A stretch of DNA of 64,000 nt, from positions 372,001-436,000 of the forward strand of contig NZ_JAEMUD010000002.1 in the NCBI RefSeq assembly GCF_018342475.1, in the 5' to 3' direction. The position numbers were made by a program, and so were the translations under genes. Under the pieces are notes generated by a model, which saw only the letters and a list, made by a program, of their open reading frames with translations, was not told where the DNA came from and did not search any database. Positions 53,453-60,868 of this stretch are shown piece after piece; position 1 is the stretch's first letter, and each line of letters starts with the position of its first letter. This DNA is from Parachlamydia sp. AcF125 (GTDB taxonomy: Bacteria > Chlamydiota > Chlamydiia > Chlamydiales > Parachlamydiaceae).

Positions 53453-54336
53453 ATCAGCCTTAATTGCTCAAGGGCTTGTTTAAAATCGGAGGGAAGCTCT
53501 GCTATCAACTTGATCTCTTTTCCTGTGGCGGGGTGAGGAAAAATGATTTCATAAGCATGTAGCAAATAGCGAGAAGGCTGATAAGGACAGCGGAATTGAC
53601 GACCATATTGATAATCTCCCAAAATGGGATGCCCCATTTCACTCATATGCACTCGAATTTGATGGGTTACACCTGTAATGGGATGGCACCGCATTAAAGA
53701 ACATTGCGTCCCCTTTTTTTCTCTTATCCAATCTGTACACGCGTGCACCCCTTTTGCTCCGCTAGTTTGTCCCCAGACTGTTTGCCCTTGATATTTATGC
53801 AAGGGAGCGAGATTGTTATCAATTGTGCCTTTTTCTTTATTAACTAAGCCATCCACAATTGCATAATAAGTTTTTCTTACTTTAAAAAGTTTAAATAAAT
53901 AAATCATTTTTTGCAAAATAGATTCTGACTTAGCAAACAAAAGAACGCCTGTAGTTTCACGGTCAAGGCGATGAATAAGCTGAAGGGAGGGGTCTTGTTG
54001 ATGCACAAGCCGTACAATTCCCGTGGAGTCGCAATTAATTCCGGCGGGCTTATCATAAATAAAAAGATCTGAGTCTTCATAGAGGACCCGCTTGGCTTCA
54101 AATTTTAACATGGGGGAAGCAAAAAAGGATTGAAGCTTTTGATGATCGCATTCAATTTGATCTCCTGTAGCCACCCGCGTAGAGGCAAAACGTTCCACCC
54201 GTTGATTCACTCGGAAAAGATGATGCTCAATGGCGCGCTTAAGCTGCTTAGCAGAATAAACATCCTCAAACTTGCGCTTAAGAAATGCGCCTAGCGTCAT
54301 TCCCGATTCTGAAGAGGCCACTTTCCAGATATGCAT
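53449..54336 (-). CDS. RluA-family pseudouridine synthase
   Basis: Isomerises uridine to pseudouridine in rRNA or tRNA. The N-terminal 70 residues resemble an S4 RNA-binding domain (LKRAIEHHLFRVNQRV). The catalytic motif HRLDRETTGVLLFAKS, with the active-site aspartate, lies near residue 122, and the downstream motif RCHPITGVTHQIRVHM is also in place. It begins two bases after the pheS stop and overlaps the next gene by four bases, so it is in the pheS operon. Which RNA site it modifies cannot be told. Confidence 0.94.
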   Translation of the reverse strand: MHIWKVASSESGMTLGAFLKRKFEDVYSAKQLKRAIEHHLFRVNQRVERFASTRVATGDQIECDHQKLQSFFASPMLKFEAKRVLYEDSDLFIYDKPAGINCDSTGIVRLVHQQDPSLQLIHRLDRETTGVLLFAKSESILQKMIYLFKLFKVRKTYYAIVDGLVNKEKGTIDNNLAPLHKYQGQTVWGQTSGAKGVHACTDWIREKKGTQCSLMRCHPITGVTHQIRVHMSEMGHPILGDYQYGRQFRCPYQPSRYLLHAYEIIFPHPATGKEIKLIAELPSDFKQALEQLRLI

Positions 54337-54338
54337 AT

Positions 54339-55367
54339 TTACACTTGTGGAAATTGGGTCAAAAAGCGGATATCATTTTCTGTAAAAAGACGAATATCGC
54401 TTACCCCATGCTTCAATAAAATTAAGCGCTCGACACCCATTCCCCAAGCAAAACCGGTATAAACTTCAGGGTCTATATTTCCATATTTAAGCACTTCAGG
54501 ATGGACCATTCCAGCCCCTGCGATCTCAAGCCAACCTGTATGCTTGCAAAGATAGCAACCGCTTTTATGACAGTTAAGACAAGAGATATCAACTTCCATG
54601 CCTGGCTCTACGAAAGGGAAATAGCTTGGGCGATAACGTGTTTCGATTTCTCGTCCAAAAAATTTTGCCACAAACTGATCCATGGTTGCTAAAAGGTCGG
54701 CAAAAGTGACTCCTACATCTACATACAAAGCTTCTACTTGATGAAAGAAAACGTGTGAGCGCGCTGTAATGGTTTCATTTCGGTAAACCTTTCCTGGCGC
54801 AATGATACGGATGGGTGGCCGATTAGCTTCCATGATGCGTGCTTGGATATTGCTAGTATGGGTCCTTAACAGCATATCGGAAGAAAGATAAAAGGTATCT
54901 TGCATATCACGCGCTGGGTGATCAGGCGCAAAATTTAAAGCTTCAAAATTGTAGTAATCCGAATCAATATCGGGTCCATATTGAACGGAGAATCCCATTT
55001 CGATTAAAATGTCGATCATCTCATCAAGCACTTGCGTGATAATGTGTTTGCGACCTGCAAAATGCTTGCGCCCGGGGAGAGTGACATCAATCACTTCTTT
55101 TTGCAATTGAGCATGCTCTTCAGCCGCTAAAAATCGCGTCTGGCTTGCTTCTAATGAACTTTCAATTTCCTCTTTCAGCAGGTTAATTTGCTTGCCAGCT
55201 TCTGGGCGCTCTTCAGGCGAAACATCACGCAAAGATTTCATCAACTGCTGAAGAGGTCCTTTTTTTCCCAAATATTTAACCTTGATCTGTTCCAAATCAG
55301 CAGAAGAGTGCGCACCGCTTAGTTCTTTGGCAAATTCTTTCCGTAAGGACTCTATAGTTATGCTCAT
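54339..55367 (-). CDS. pheS: Phenylalanyl-tRNA synthetase alpha subunit
   Basis: Class II synthetase subunit; with PheT it charges tRNA-Phe. The catalytic domain shows FNFEALNFAPDHPARDMQDT-type motif 1 region, RTHTSNIQARIM, and YRPSYFPFVEPGMEVDI, and the C-terminus GMGVERLILLKHGVSDIR is motif 3. The zinc-like cluster CLNCHKSGCYLCKHTGWLEI is a chlamydial feature. The frame opens at a GTG at 55379; I prefer the ATG at 55367, which leaves a normal N-terminus (MSITIESLRKEF), but this is uncertain. No pheT follows; rluA does. Confidence 0.96.
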   Translation of the reverse strand: MSITIESLRKEFAKELSGAHSSADLEQIKVKYLGKKGPLQQLMKSLRDVSPEERPEAGKQINLLKEEIESSLEASQTRFLAAEEHAQLQKEVIDVTLPGRKHFAGRKHIITQVLDEMIDILIEMGFSVQYGPDIDSDYYNFEALNFAPDHPARDMQDTFYLSSDMLLRTHTSNIQARIMEANRPPIRIIAPGKVYRNETITARSHVFFHQVEALYVDVGVTFADLLATMDQFVAKFFGREIETRYRPSYFPFVEPGMEVDISCLNCHKSGCYLCKHTGWLEIAGAGMVHPEVLKYGNIDPEVYTGFAWGMGVERLILLKHGVSDIRLFTENDIRFLTQFPQV

Positions 55368-55460
55368 TATTTTACTCACGTTGAGAGGTCTTTATTGAGG
55401 GTTCAATAGGAACCCAAATTCAGGCTAAGACATGGGAAACGAGAGGCTAGATCTCGCCCC

Positions 55461-55493
55461 AAAAAAAAAGCAGAGCCGGTTAGGGCTCTGCTT
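55461..55493 (-). terminator. Intrinsic terminator after rplT
   Basis: On the minus strand AAGCAGAGCC-CTAACC-GGCTCTGCTT followed by nine T: a perfect 10-bp stem. It ends the thrS-like-infC-rpmI-rplT operon and separates pheS from it. Confidence 0.93.
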
Positions 55494-55516
55494 AAAAACA
55501 GTCGATATCAAAACCT

Positions 55517-55873
55517 CTATGCGAGGGATGCCTTTGCACAACCCACTACAGCAGCAAAGCTACTTGGGTCACGTACTGCGATATCGGCTAACATTTTTCT
55601 ATCTATTTCACATCGCGCTTCTTTCAGTCCATGGATCAACTTACTGTATGACATTCCATGAATCTTTGCTGCAGCACTGATACGCATAATCCATAAACTA
55701 CGAAAATCTCGTTTTTTCAGTTTGCGATGGCGATAATTATATGCCATAGCACGCATGACAGCTTCAGTTGTTAGGCGCAAGTGATTTTTGCGATCCCCAA
55801 CAAATCCTTTCGATAGTTTACGCAGTCTTTTTTTGCGGCGATGTGAAGCGACAGCGTTGGTTACTCTAACCAT
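55517..55873 (-). CDS. rplT: 50S ribosomal protein L20
   Basis: Large-subunit protein needed for early 50S assembly; also a translational repressor of its operon in other bacteria. The sequence starts MVRVTNAVASHRRKKRLRKL and continues with LTTEAVMRAMAYNYRHRKLKKRDFR, the hallmark of L20. The ATG at 55873 has GGAG seven bases upstream; the longer frame from a GTG at 55885 is not preferred. Last gene of the infC-rpmI-rplT group, followed by a strong terminator. Confidence 0.97.
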   Translation of the reverse strand: MVRVTNAVASHRRKKRLRKLSKGFVGDRKNHLRLTTEAVMRAMAYNYRHRKLKKRDFRSLWIMRISAAAKIHGMSYSKLIHGLKEARCEIDRKMLADIAVRDPSSFAAVVGCAKASLA

Positions 55874-55951
55874 GCTAATCTCCACTATTTTTACATCTAA
55901 GCTTATAGCCTAGACACGTTTATTATTGCATCCGCATAATAGCAGATGCCT

Positions 55952-56146
55952 TTATACGCACATCAAACGTTTATAAGTCTTGAGTTGTGCCTCATCCACT
56001 AGGGCTGGCTTTGACAACTGACGTTTCCGCTTGGGTGATTTTTTAGTCAAAATATGCCGCTTTCCAGGATGGCCTCTTTTGAGCTTCCCTGTGCCAGTCA
56101 ATTTAAATCTGGCTGCTACGGCTTTTTTTGTTTTCATTTTGGGCAC
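55952..56146 (-). CDS. rpmI: 50S ribosomal protein L35
   Basis: Small basic ribosomal protein: [36 protein letters not shown] and a C-terminal YKRLM, close to the chlamydial L35. I start at the GTG at 56146, since this gives the normal 64-residue protein and the AGGAG site is seven bases upstream; an ATG two codons earlier (56152) is also in frame. Second gene of the infC group. Confidence 0.95.
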   Translation of the reverse strand: MPKMKTKKAVAARFKLTGTGKLKRGHPGKRHILTKKSPKRKRQLSKPALVDEAQLKTYKRLMCV

Positions 56147-56190
56147 TGTCATTCTCCTAAAATAAAATACTCTTAATCGTTTTAATTCGT

Positions 56191-56751
56191 CTACTCTTCA
56201 GACGAACCGGCATCTTCTTGAGAAGATGGACGCTTAGGAGCTTCTTTTTTCTTTTTTGATCCAGGTGCAAGAACTACATTTAATATCCGCCCAAACATTT
56301 TCATGGGAGCTTCAGGAGCCGCTATTTCCTCTAGTTCATCACAAAACTTTTGGACAACTTTTTTCCCTATCTCAGGGTGCATGGTTTCACGCCCACGAAA
56401 CGTACAGGTAATCTTGACTTTATTTCCTTTGTGAATAAAGTCCCGAGCATGCCGAAGTTTCGTGTTTAAGTCGTTTTCATCAATGTTAGGCTTAAGCTTA
56501 ATTTCTTTAACCTTAATTTGATGTTGCGTCTTTTTATTCCCTTTCTCACGTTTCGTTTGCTCGTAACGGAATTTTCCGTAATTCATAATCTTACAAACAG
56601 GAGGAGATGAACCAGGAACAATTTCTACAAGGTCTAACCCAGCTTCTTCAGCTCTTGCTAAAGCTTCTTGCGTAGAGATAATTCCAATTTGCTCACCTGT
56701 TTGGCTTATTACGCGCACCTTTGGAGCACGTATCTCTCGATTCGCTTTCAA
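56191..56751 (-). CDS. infC: Translation initiation factor IF-3
   Basis: Binds 30S subunits and checks the start codon. Family blocks are [39 protein letters not shown], then KFRYEQ, and the C-terminal domain [17 protein letters not shown] and FRGRE. The tail is Lys/Ser-rich and longer than in E. coli. No ATG or GTG lies near the ribosome-binding site (AAGGAG, about 13 bases upstream of the TTG at 56751). The TTG start is a best guess; infC is known in other bacteria for using a rare start (AUU in E. coli). Confidence 0.93.
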   Translation of the reverse strand: MKANREIRAPKVRVISQTGEQIGIISTQEALARAEEAGLDLVEIVPGSSPPVCKIMNYGKFRYEQTKREKGNKKTQHQIKVKEIKLKPNIDENDLNTKLRHARDFIHKGNKVKITCTFRGRETMHPEIGKKVVQKFCDELEEIAAPEAPMKMFGRILNVVLAPGSKKKKEAPKRPSSQEDAGSSEE

Positions 56752-56771
56752 TCCGACTCTTAAACTCCTTA

Positions 56772-58493
56772 TTAGCGCTCTTTATCGTCCACATTTTGCT
56801 GAAATAAATTTTCTTTTCTCAAATAGGTAAGAAAATCTTCAATCGCAATATCAGCTTTTGCAGTTTTGTCGTCAAAAGAGCGAACAGTCAATCGATTTTC
56901 TCGTTCTTCTTTGTCCCCCAGGATCACTAAATAGGGAACACGTTGTCGAGTTGCCTCATAGATTTTTTCAGCCAGCGGATGCTGCCGTTTATCAATGGCA
57001 ACTCGTAGGTCTTGATTTTTTATCAATCCTTGTACTTTTTTTGCGTACTCCATCACTTTTTCCCCTACGGGAAAGATTCGCACTTGCTCAGGTGCTAGCC
57101 AAAAAGGTAAGCGACCCTCGTTTTGCTCAATTAAGAGAGCTATCCATCGTTCGGTCGAGCCAAGTGCAGTCCAACGAATCACCCAAGGGGTAATTTGCTG
57201 GCCTTTTGCTTGACTAGCTAATGCGAAGGACTCTGAACTCAAAAGATCAAATTCTAATTGAGGTCCTTTCCATTGCCTATTGAGTAAATCAACTAGCTTA
57301 ACTTCAATTCTAGGACCTCGCCAAGATGAAGAGGTTTCTTCAACTTGATAATCTAAGTAGCAGAGCTTTAATGCTTCATGCAAAAACGCAATCGCTTGGG
57401 GCCATTGTTTTTTTGCCGCCGCATTTTTTTCAGCCTTTGGGTACAAATACCATTGGGCCTCAAAACCAAACACTTTAACGGTTTTCTCAATGAATTGCAA
57501 GGAAGAAATCAATTCATCCAAAACTTGCTCTGTTAGGCAAAATAGAGATGCCTGGCTCATTTCGCAAGTGCGCGATTTTAAAAGCCCCTCTAATTTCTCG
57601 CTTGCATTCCCAGCAAATCGTGTTTCCGATTCAAAAAACCGAAGAGGAAAAGTCTGGAAAGCTGAAGCTGCAAAAAAAGCGGGAGAAAGTTGTTTAGAAG
57701 GAAGGATATACTCTTCCTCCTCCTTTTCAATCATCCAAGTTTGTTCCCGTATTTTTTTTTCGAAAGAGGGCTTAAAAGTAAAGCGCTCTACTGGCAACAA
57801 ACCGGTCATCCCGATTTTCTGATAGCCGTTTGCAGCATAGCCATTTTCACACCATGCTAGAATAGCTTTGCGCAAAGATTCCCCCCGCGGAAGCCAAATC
57901 CAGGAAGCTTCGTCTAAAGGAAGAAACAGCTCCATTTCTTTCCCTAGCTCTAGATGATGTTTTTTTTTATAGCTCGTCCATCTCTTTAAAAAAGCTTTCA
58001 TCTCATCGCGCTGCAAAAAGGCGATCCCACAAATGCGAGTCACGCGTACTTTCCCAAAGCTGGGATGATAAATTTCTTTTTCATCGCAAGAAAGCATTTT
58101 TAAAGCTTTAATAACAGCAGGATCGGGAACCTCTTGTGCGGAGTAAAGATCGTAAAAATCAGCGATTCGGATGAGTTCGACGATATTTTCCTCCATATTT
58201 TCAACCAGCTGAGCGTGAAAAGGCTGCCCATGATGTTGAAAAAAATGCACCGCGTTTTCCCGCATCATATGCATTTCTTGGATGAGAGGAGGATTTTTGC
58301 ATAATTGCCAAAGACGCTCCTCAATTAAAGGAAGCAGCTCTTCTGTAATAGGCTGAGAAAACAGACAATCGTAGTAAAAGCCGAACTGATTACTATTTCC
58401 TTGTACAAGCTGAACATTGGGAAAGAGATCGCGAAGAACGCACCCTAACAACTTAGAGATAAGCAAACGAAGCGATGCAGGTATAAAATTCAT
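56772..58493 (-). CDS. Threonyl-tRNA synthetase-like protein, catalytic residues lost
   Basis: 573 residues, colinear with ThrRS from the editing-type N2 domain to the anticodon-binding domain, but lacking the N-terminal TGS domain. Conserved segments include GFYYD, RICGIAFLQRDE (for the KLTRVAGAYWRGDE block), GSTERWIALLIEQ and WLAPEQVRI. The functional motifs are gone: HxxxH of editing is SKLLG, the MNCPGH zinc motif is SKQLSP, motif 2 (CHRNEPSG) is RFAGNASE, QDDAH is MSQAS, and the zinc His of HRAILG is Arg/Trp. It sits in the thrS position of the infC operon. It is probably not an active ThrRS; a true thrS should lie elsewhere. Start ATG is 20 bases past tRNA-Val. Confidence 0.85.
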   Translation of the reverse strand: MNFIPASLRLLISKLLGCVLRDLFPNVQLVQGNSNQFGFYYDCLFSQPITEELLPLIEERLWQLCKNPPLIQEMHMMRENAVHFFQHHGQPFHAQLVENMEENIVELIRIADFYDLYSAQEVPDPAVIKALKMLSCDEKEIYHPSFGKVRVTRICGIAFLQRDEMKAFLKRWTSYKKKHHLELGKEMELFLPLDEASWIWLPRGESLRKAILAWCENGYAANGYQKIGMTGLLPVERFTFKPSFEKKIREQTWMIEKEEEEYILPSKQLSPAFFAASAFQTFPLRFFESETRFAGNASEKLEGLLKSRTCEMSQASLFCLTEQVLDELISSLQFIEKTVKVFGFEAQWYLYPKAEKNAAAKKQWPQAIAFLHEALKLCYLDYQVEETSSSWRGPRIEVKLVDLLNRQWKGPQLEFDLLSSESFALASQAKGQQITPWVIRWTALGSTERWIALLIEQNEGRLPFWLAPEQVRIFPVGEKVMEYAKKVQGLIKNQDLRVAIDKRQHPLAEKIYEATRQRVPYLVILGDKEERENRLTVRSFDDKTAKADIAIEDFLTYLRKENLFQQNVDDKER

Positions 58494-58512
58494 GAAATTT
58501 GCAAAGGAAAAA

Positions 58513-58586
58513 TGGGATATAGCTGACTTGAACAGCTGACCTCCACGATGTCAACGTGGCGCTCTAACCAACTGAGCTAATACCCC
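58513..58586 (-). tRNA. tRNA-Val (anticodon GAC)
   Basis: On the minus strand: acceptor GGGGTAT pairs with ATATCCC (one G-U), D-arm GCTC...GAGC, anticodon arm CCACG-TTGACAT-CGTGG with GAC, T-loop TTCAAGT, discriminator A. CCA not encoded. It is co-oriented with and 20 bases upstream of the ThrRS-like gene. Confidence 0.94.
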
Positions 58587-58954
58587 ATCTAATTCATGTA
58601 TGGGCTTTGATCACTGAACAAAAAACAATAGCTGAACGGACTAAATTTGAGCAAGCAAAAATAACTCCAAGAGATCACATAACGCTAAAATGATAAAATG
58701 AAGGGAGAATTTCTCCTAGCTAAACCTTGGCCATCTCTTCAAAGTGAGAGACCCCTTGCGTCAGCGCCCGTGTGGCCTCCTATCACCAAAGGAGGAGATA
58801 GAGCTACTTTAAAGATAAAGTGGAAAGAATACCCTCATGCGGCAGAGTGATAAAAGGCTTGCCAAAAGAATTTCGCCTATTGGCTCCCCGCTTGTTTGCC
58901 CCTGCCCCACTTAAACCCCTCCAATTTTTTTTTAAAACTGAACACTCCTCAAAT
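58587..58954. other. 368-bp gap between hemL and tRNA-Val
   Basis: Contains one 6-bp stem-loop (CCTCCT 58776-58781, AGGAGG 58790-58795) and no gene. It likely carries the tRNA-Val promoter. Confidence 0.5.
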
Positions 58955-60280
58955 CTATTGAATTTGAAAGTCAGCTCTTAAAAAAGATAAAATTGCCTCG
59001 CGCGTTTTTTCAAGGTGCTCTATTTCATGCGCGCTCGACACAAACCACGCCTCATGTTGAGAAGGAGGAACATATATCCCTTGCGCAAACATAAAGCGGA
59101 AAAAACGCGCAAAACGAGGAAAATCTAGCAATTGAGCCTCTTCATGATTTGTCACTTTTCGCCTGCCGAAAAATAGGGTAAACATGGATCCCACCTGCTG
59201 CACGCAAGCAGGAAGCTCATTCCGAAGTAGGAATTCTTGAACAGGCTGCACAATTAGGTGAGTTTTTTCTTCTAATTTTTCATAAAAGCCTGGCTGCTCT
59301 GCTAAGACAAGCGTTTGCAAGCCCGCTTCCATCGCAATAGGGTTGCCTGAAAGAGTTCCAGCTTGAAAAACAGGTCCAAGCGGTGCTAGATAATCCATGA
59401 TTTCTTTTTTTCCCCCGAAGGCCGCTGCTGGAAATCCACCCCCTATAATTTTTCCGAAGCAAGTCAAATCAGGTTTGACAGGATAGATTCCTTGAGCGCC
59501 CCGCAATCCTAATCGAAAGCCAGTAATCACCTCATCGAAAATTAGCAAGCTTCCCGCTTCGCGTGTTTCTTTGCGCAACAATTCGACAAATTCTGGGTCT
59601 GCTGGGACCACCCCCATATTGCCAGCCACAGGCTCTAAAATCACGGCGGCGATTTGATCCCGCAATTTAGGATCTTGGAAAATCTCTCTTACCGCTTCTC
59701 TATCGTTAAAGGGCAAAGAAATCACGTGCTTGACAATGTCCGCAGGAATACCCGCTGAGGAAGAAGCCGGCAAATCTGCTACACTCGATCCCGCTTTAAC
59801 TAAAAAAAAATCCGCATGACCATGGTAATGGCCATTAAATTTAATGATATAAGGGCGCCCTGTGTAACCACGCGCTAAACGCACCGCGCTCATCGTCGCT
59901 TCCGTGCCTGACGACACAAAACGGATTTTCTCTACAGAATCGATCCACTGCACCACTTTAGAAGCCAGTTGTCCCTCTATAGCGCTTGTTACCCCGAACG
60001 TTGTCCCTTTTTCCAATCTTTTTTGAACAGCAGCGAGTATTTTTGGATGAGCGTGTCCGTGAATTAAAGCTCCCCATGAGCCACAGTAATCAATAAACTG
60101 ATTCCCATCTACATCTTGTATAAGATCTTTTTCAGCACTTTCCGCTACTAAGGGAAGTTGGTCTAACCCTTTACAGGCACGTATGGGCGAATTGACTCCT
60201 GCCGGAATGACGGAACATAAATGGTTATATGTTAATTGTGAAGCAGCTCTTTCTGCTAGGGGCCCTGATTGGCAAACCAT
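58955..60280 (-). CDS. hemL: Glutamate-1-semialdehyde 2,1-aminomutase
   Basis: PLP enzyme that makes 5-aminolevulinate from glutamate-1-semialdehyde, an early step of haem biosynthesis in the cytoplasm. The substrate-gate region is GVNSPIRACKGL, the PLP-phosphate site RFVSSGTEATMSAVRLARGYT, and the lysine region TCFGKIIGGGFPAAAFGG. 441 residues, normal length. It follows the low-molecular-weight phosphatase gene after four bases, so the two are co-transcribed. Confidence 0.97.
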   Translation of the reverse strand: MVCQSGPLAERAASQLTYNHLCSVIPAGVNSPIRACKGLDQLPLVAESAEKDLIQDVDGNQFIDYCGSWGALIHGHAHPKILAAVQKRLEKGTTFGVTSAIEGQLASKVVQWIDSVEKIRFVSSGTEATMSAVRLARGYTGRPYIIKFNGHYHGHADFFLVKAGSSVADLPASSSAGIPADIVKHVISLPFNDREAVREIFQDPKLRDQIAAVILEPVAGNMGVVPADPEFVELLRKETREAGSLLIFDEVITGFRLGLRGAQGIYPVKPDLTCFGKIIGGGFPAAAFGGKKEIMDYLAPLGPVFQAGTLSGNPIAMEAGLQTLVLAEQPGFYEKLEEKTHLIVQPVQEFLLRNELPACVQQVGSMFTLFFGRRKVTNHEEAQLLDFPRFARFFRFMFAQGIYVPPSQHEAWFVSSAHEIEHLEKTREAILSFLRADFQIQ

Positions 60281-60284
60281 ACTT

Positions 60285-60761
60285 TTAAATTTTATTTTGT
60301 TTAGTTAAATAATTTAAGAATCCTTCACATGCATCTTCCAAAATATCCAGTACCCTTTCAAAATCCCCTCTTCCCTGATAAAAAGGGTCAACGATTTCTT
60401 CATTTGGATAACATGGACTATAAACAGTCATAAGGTGAATTTTAGTTTTCTGCTCGGAAGAGGCTGCGTGTTGATAGAGTAGATTTAAAATTTCATGATC
60501 AGCTGCAAAAATATAATCGAATTGATCAAAAAATTCATATTTGAATATTTGCGCCCGAGAGGCAAGCACAACGCCTCGGTTTTTTGCTGAATCGCGCATC
60601 CTTTCATCTGGCAAATGCCCAACATGCCAATCGCCAATTCCACAGCTTTGAATGTGAAATAAATCACTTCTGCCTTGTTTATTAACAAGATGGCGCAAAA
60701 CCCCTTCTGCAGCAGGAGAGCGACAAATATTTCCTAGGCAGACAAAAAGAACGGAAATCAT
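60285..60761 (-). CDS. Low-molecular-weight protein tyrosine phosphatase
   Basis: The active-site loop CX5R is CLGNICRS (Cys8, Arg14), followed by PAAEGVL, and the general-acid aspartate lies in VDPFYQGRGDFE near residue 127. 158 residues, normal for the family. Cytoplasmic; substrates are usually tyrosine-phosphorylated proteins. It is upstream of hemL with a four-base gap and has no adjacent tyrosine kinase; the neighbouring kinase gene (60869) is of Ser/Thr type. Confidence 0.94.
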   Translation of the reverse strand: MISVLFVCLGNICRSPAAEGVLRHLVNKQGRSDLFHIQSCGIGDWHVGHLPDERMRDSAKNRGVVLASRAQIFKYEFFDQFDYIFAADHEILNLLYQHAASSEQKTKIHLMTVYSPCYPNEEIVDPFYQGRGDFERVLDILEDACEGFLNYLTKQNKI

Positions 60762-60868
60762 AGACGATGCTTACCTTCCATATAGCTGAGATCTCTTTTG
60801 AACTCTTTTGTAGTTATCTTTTCTGTTTTTATTCATCTAAAAGAAAAAGGTTTCTAAAGAAATCTTTA

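Noticed and set aside
56772-58493. Annotating this as the functional thrS
   Set aside because: All editing, zinc and motif-2 residues that I could align are substituted; the name would mislead.
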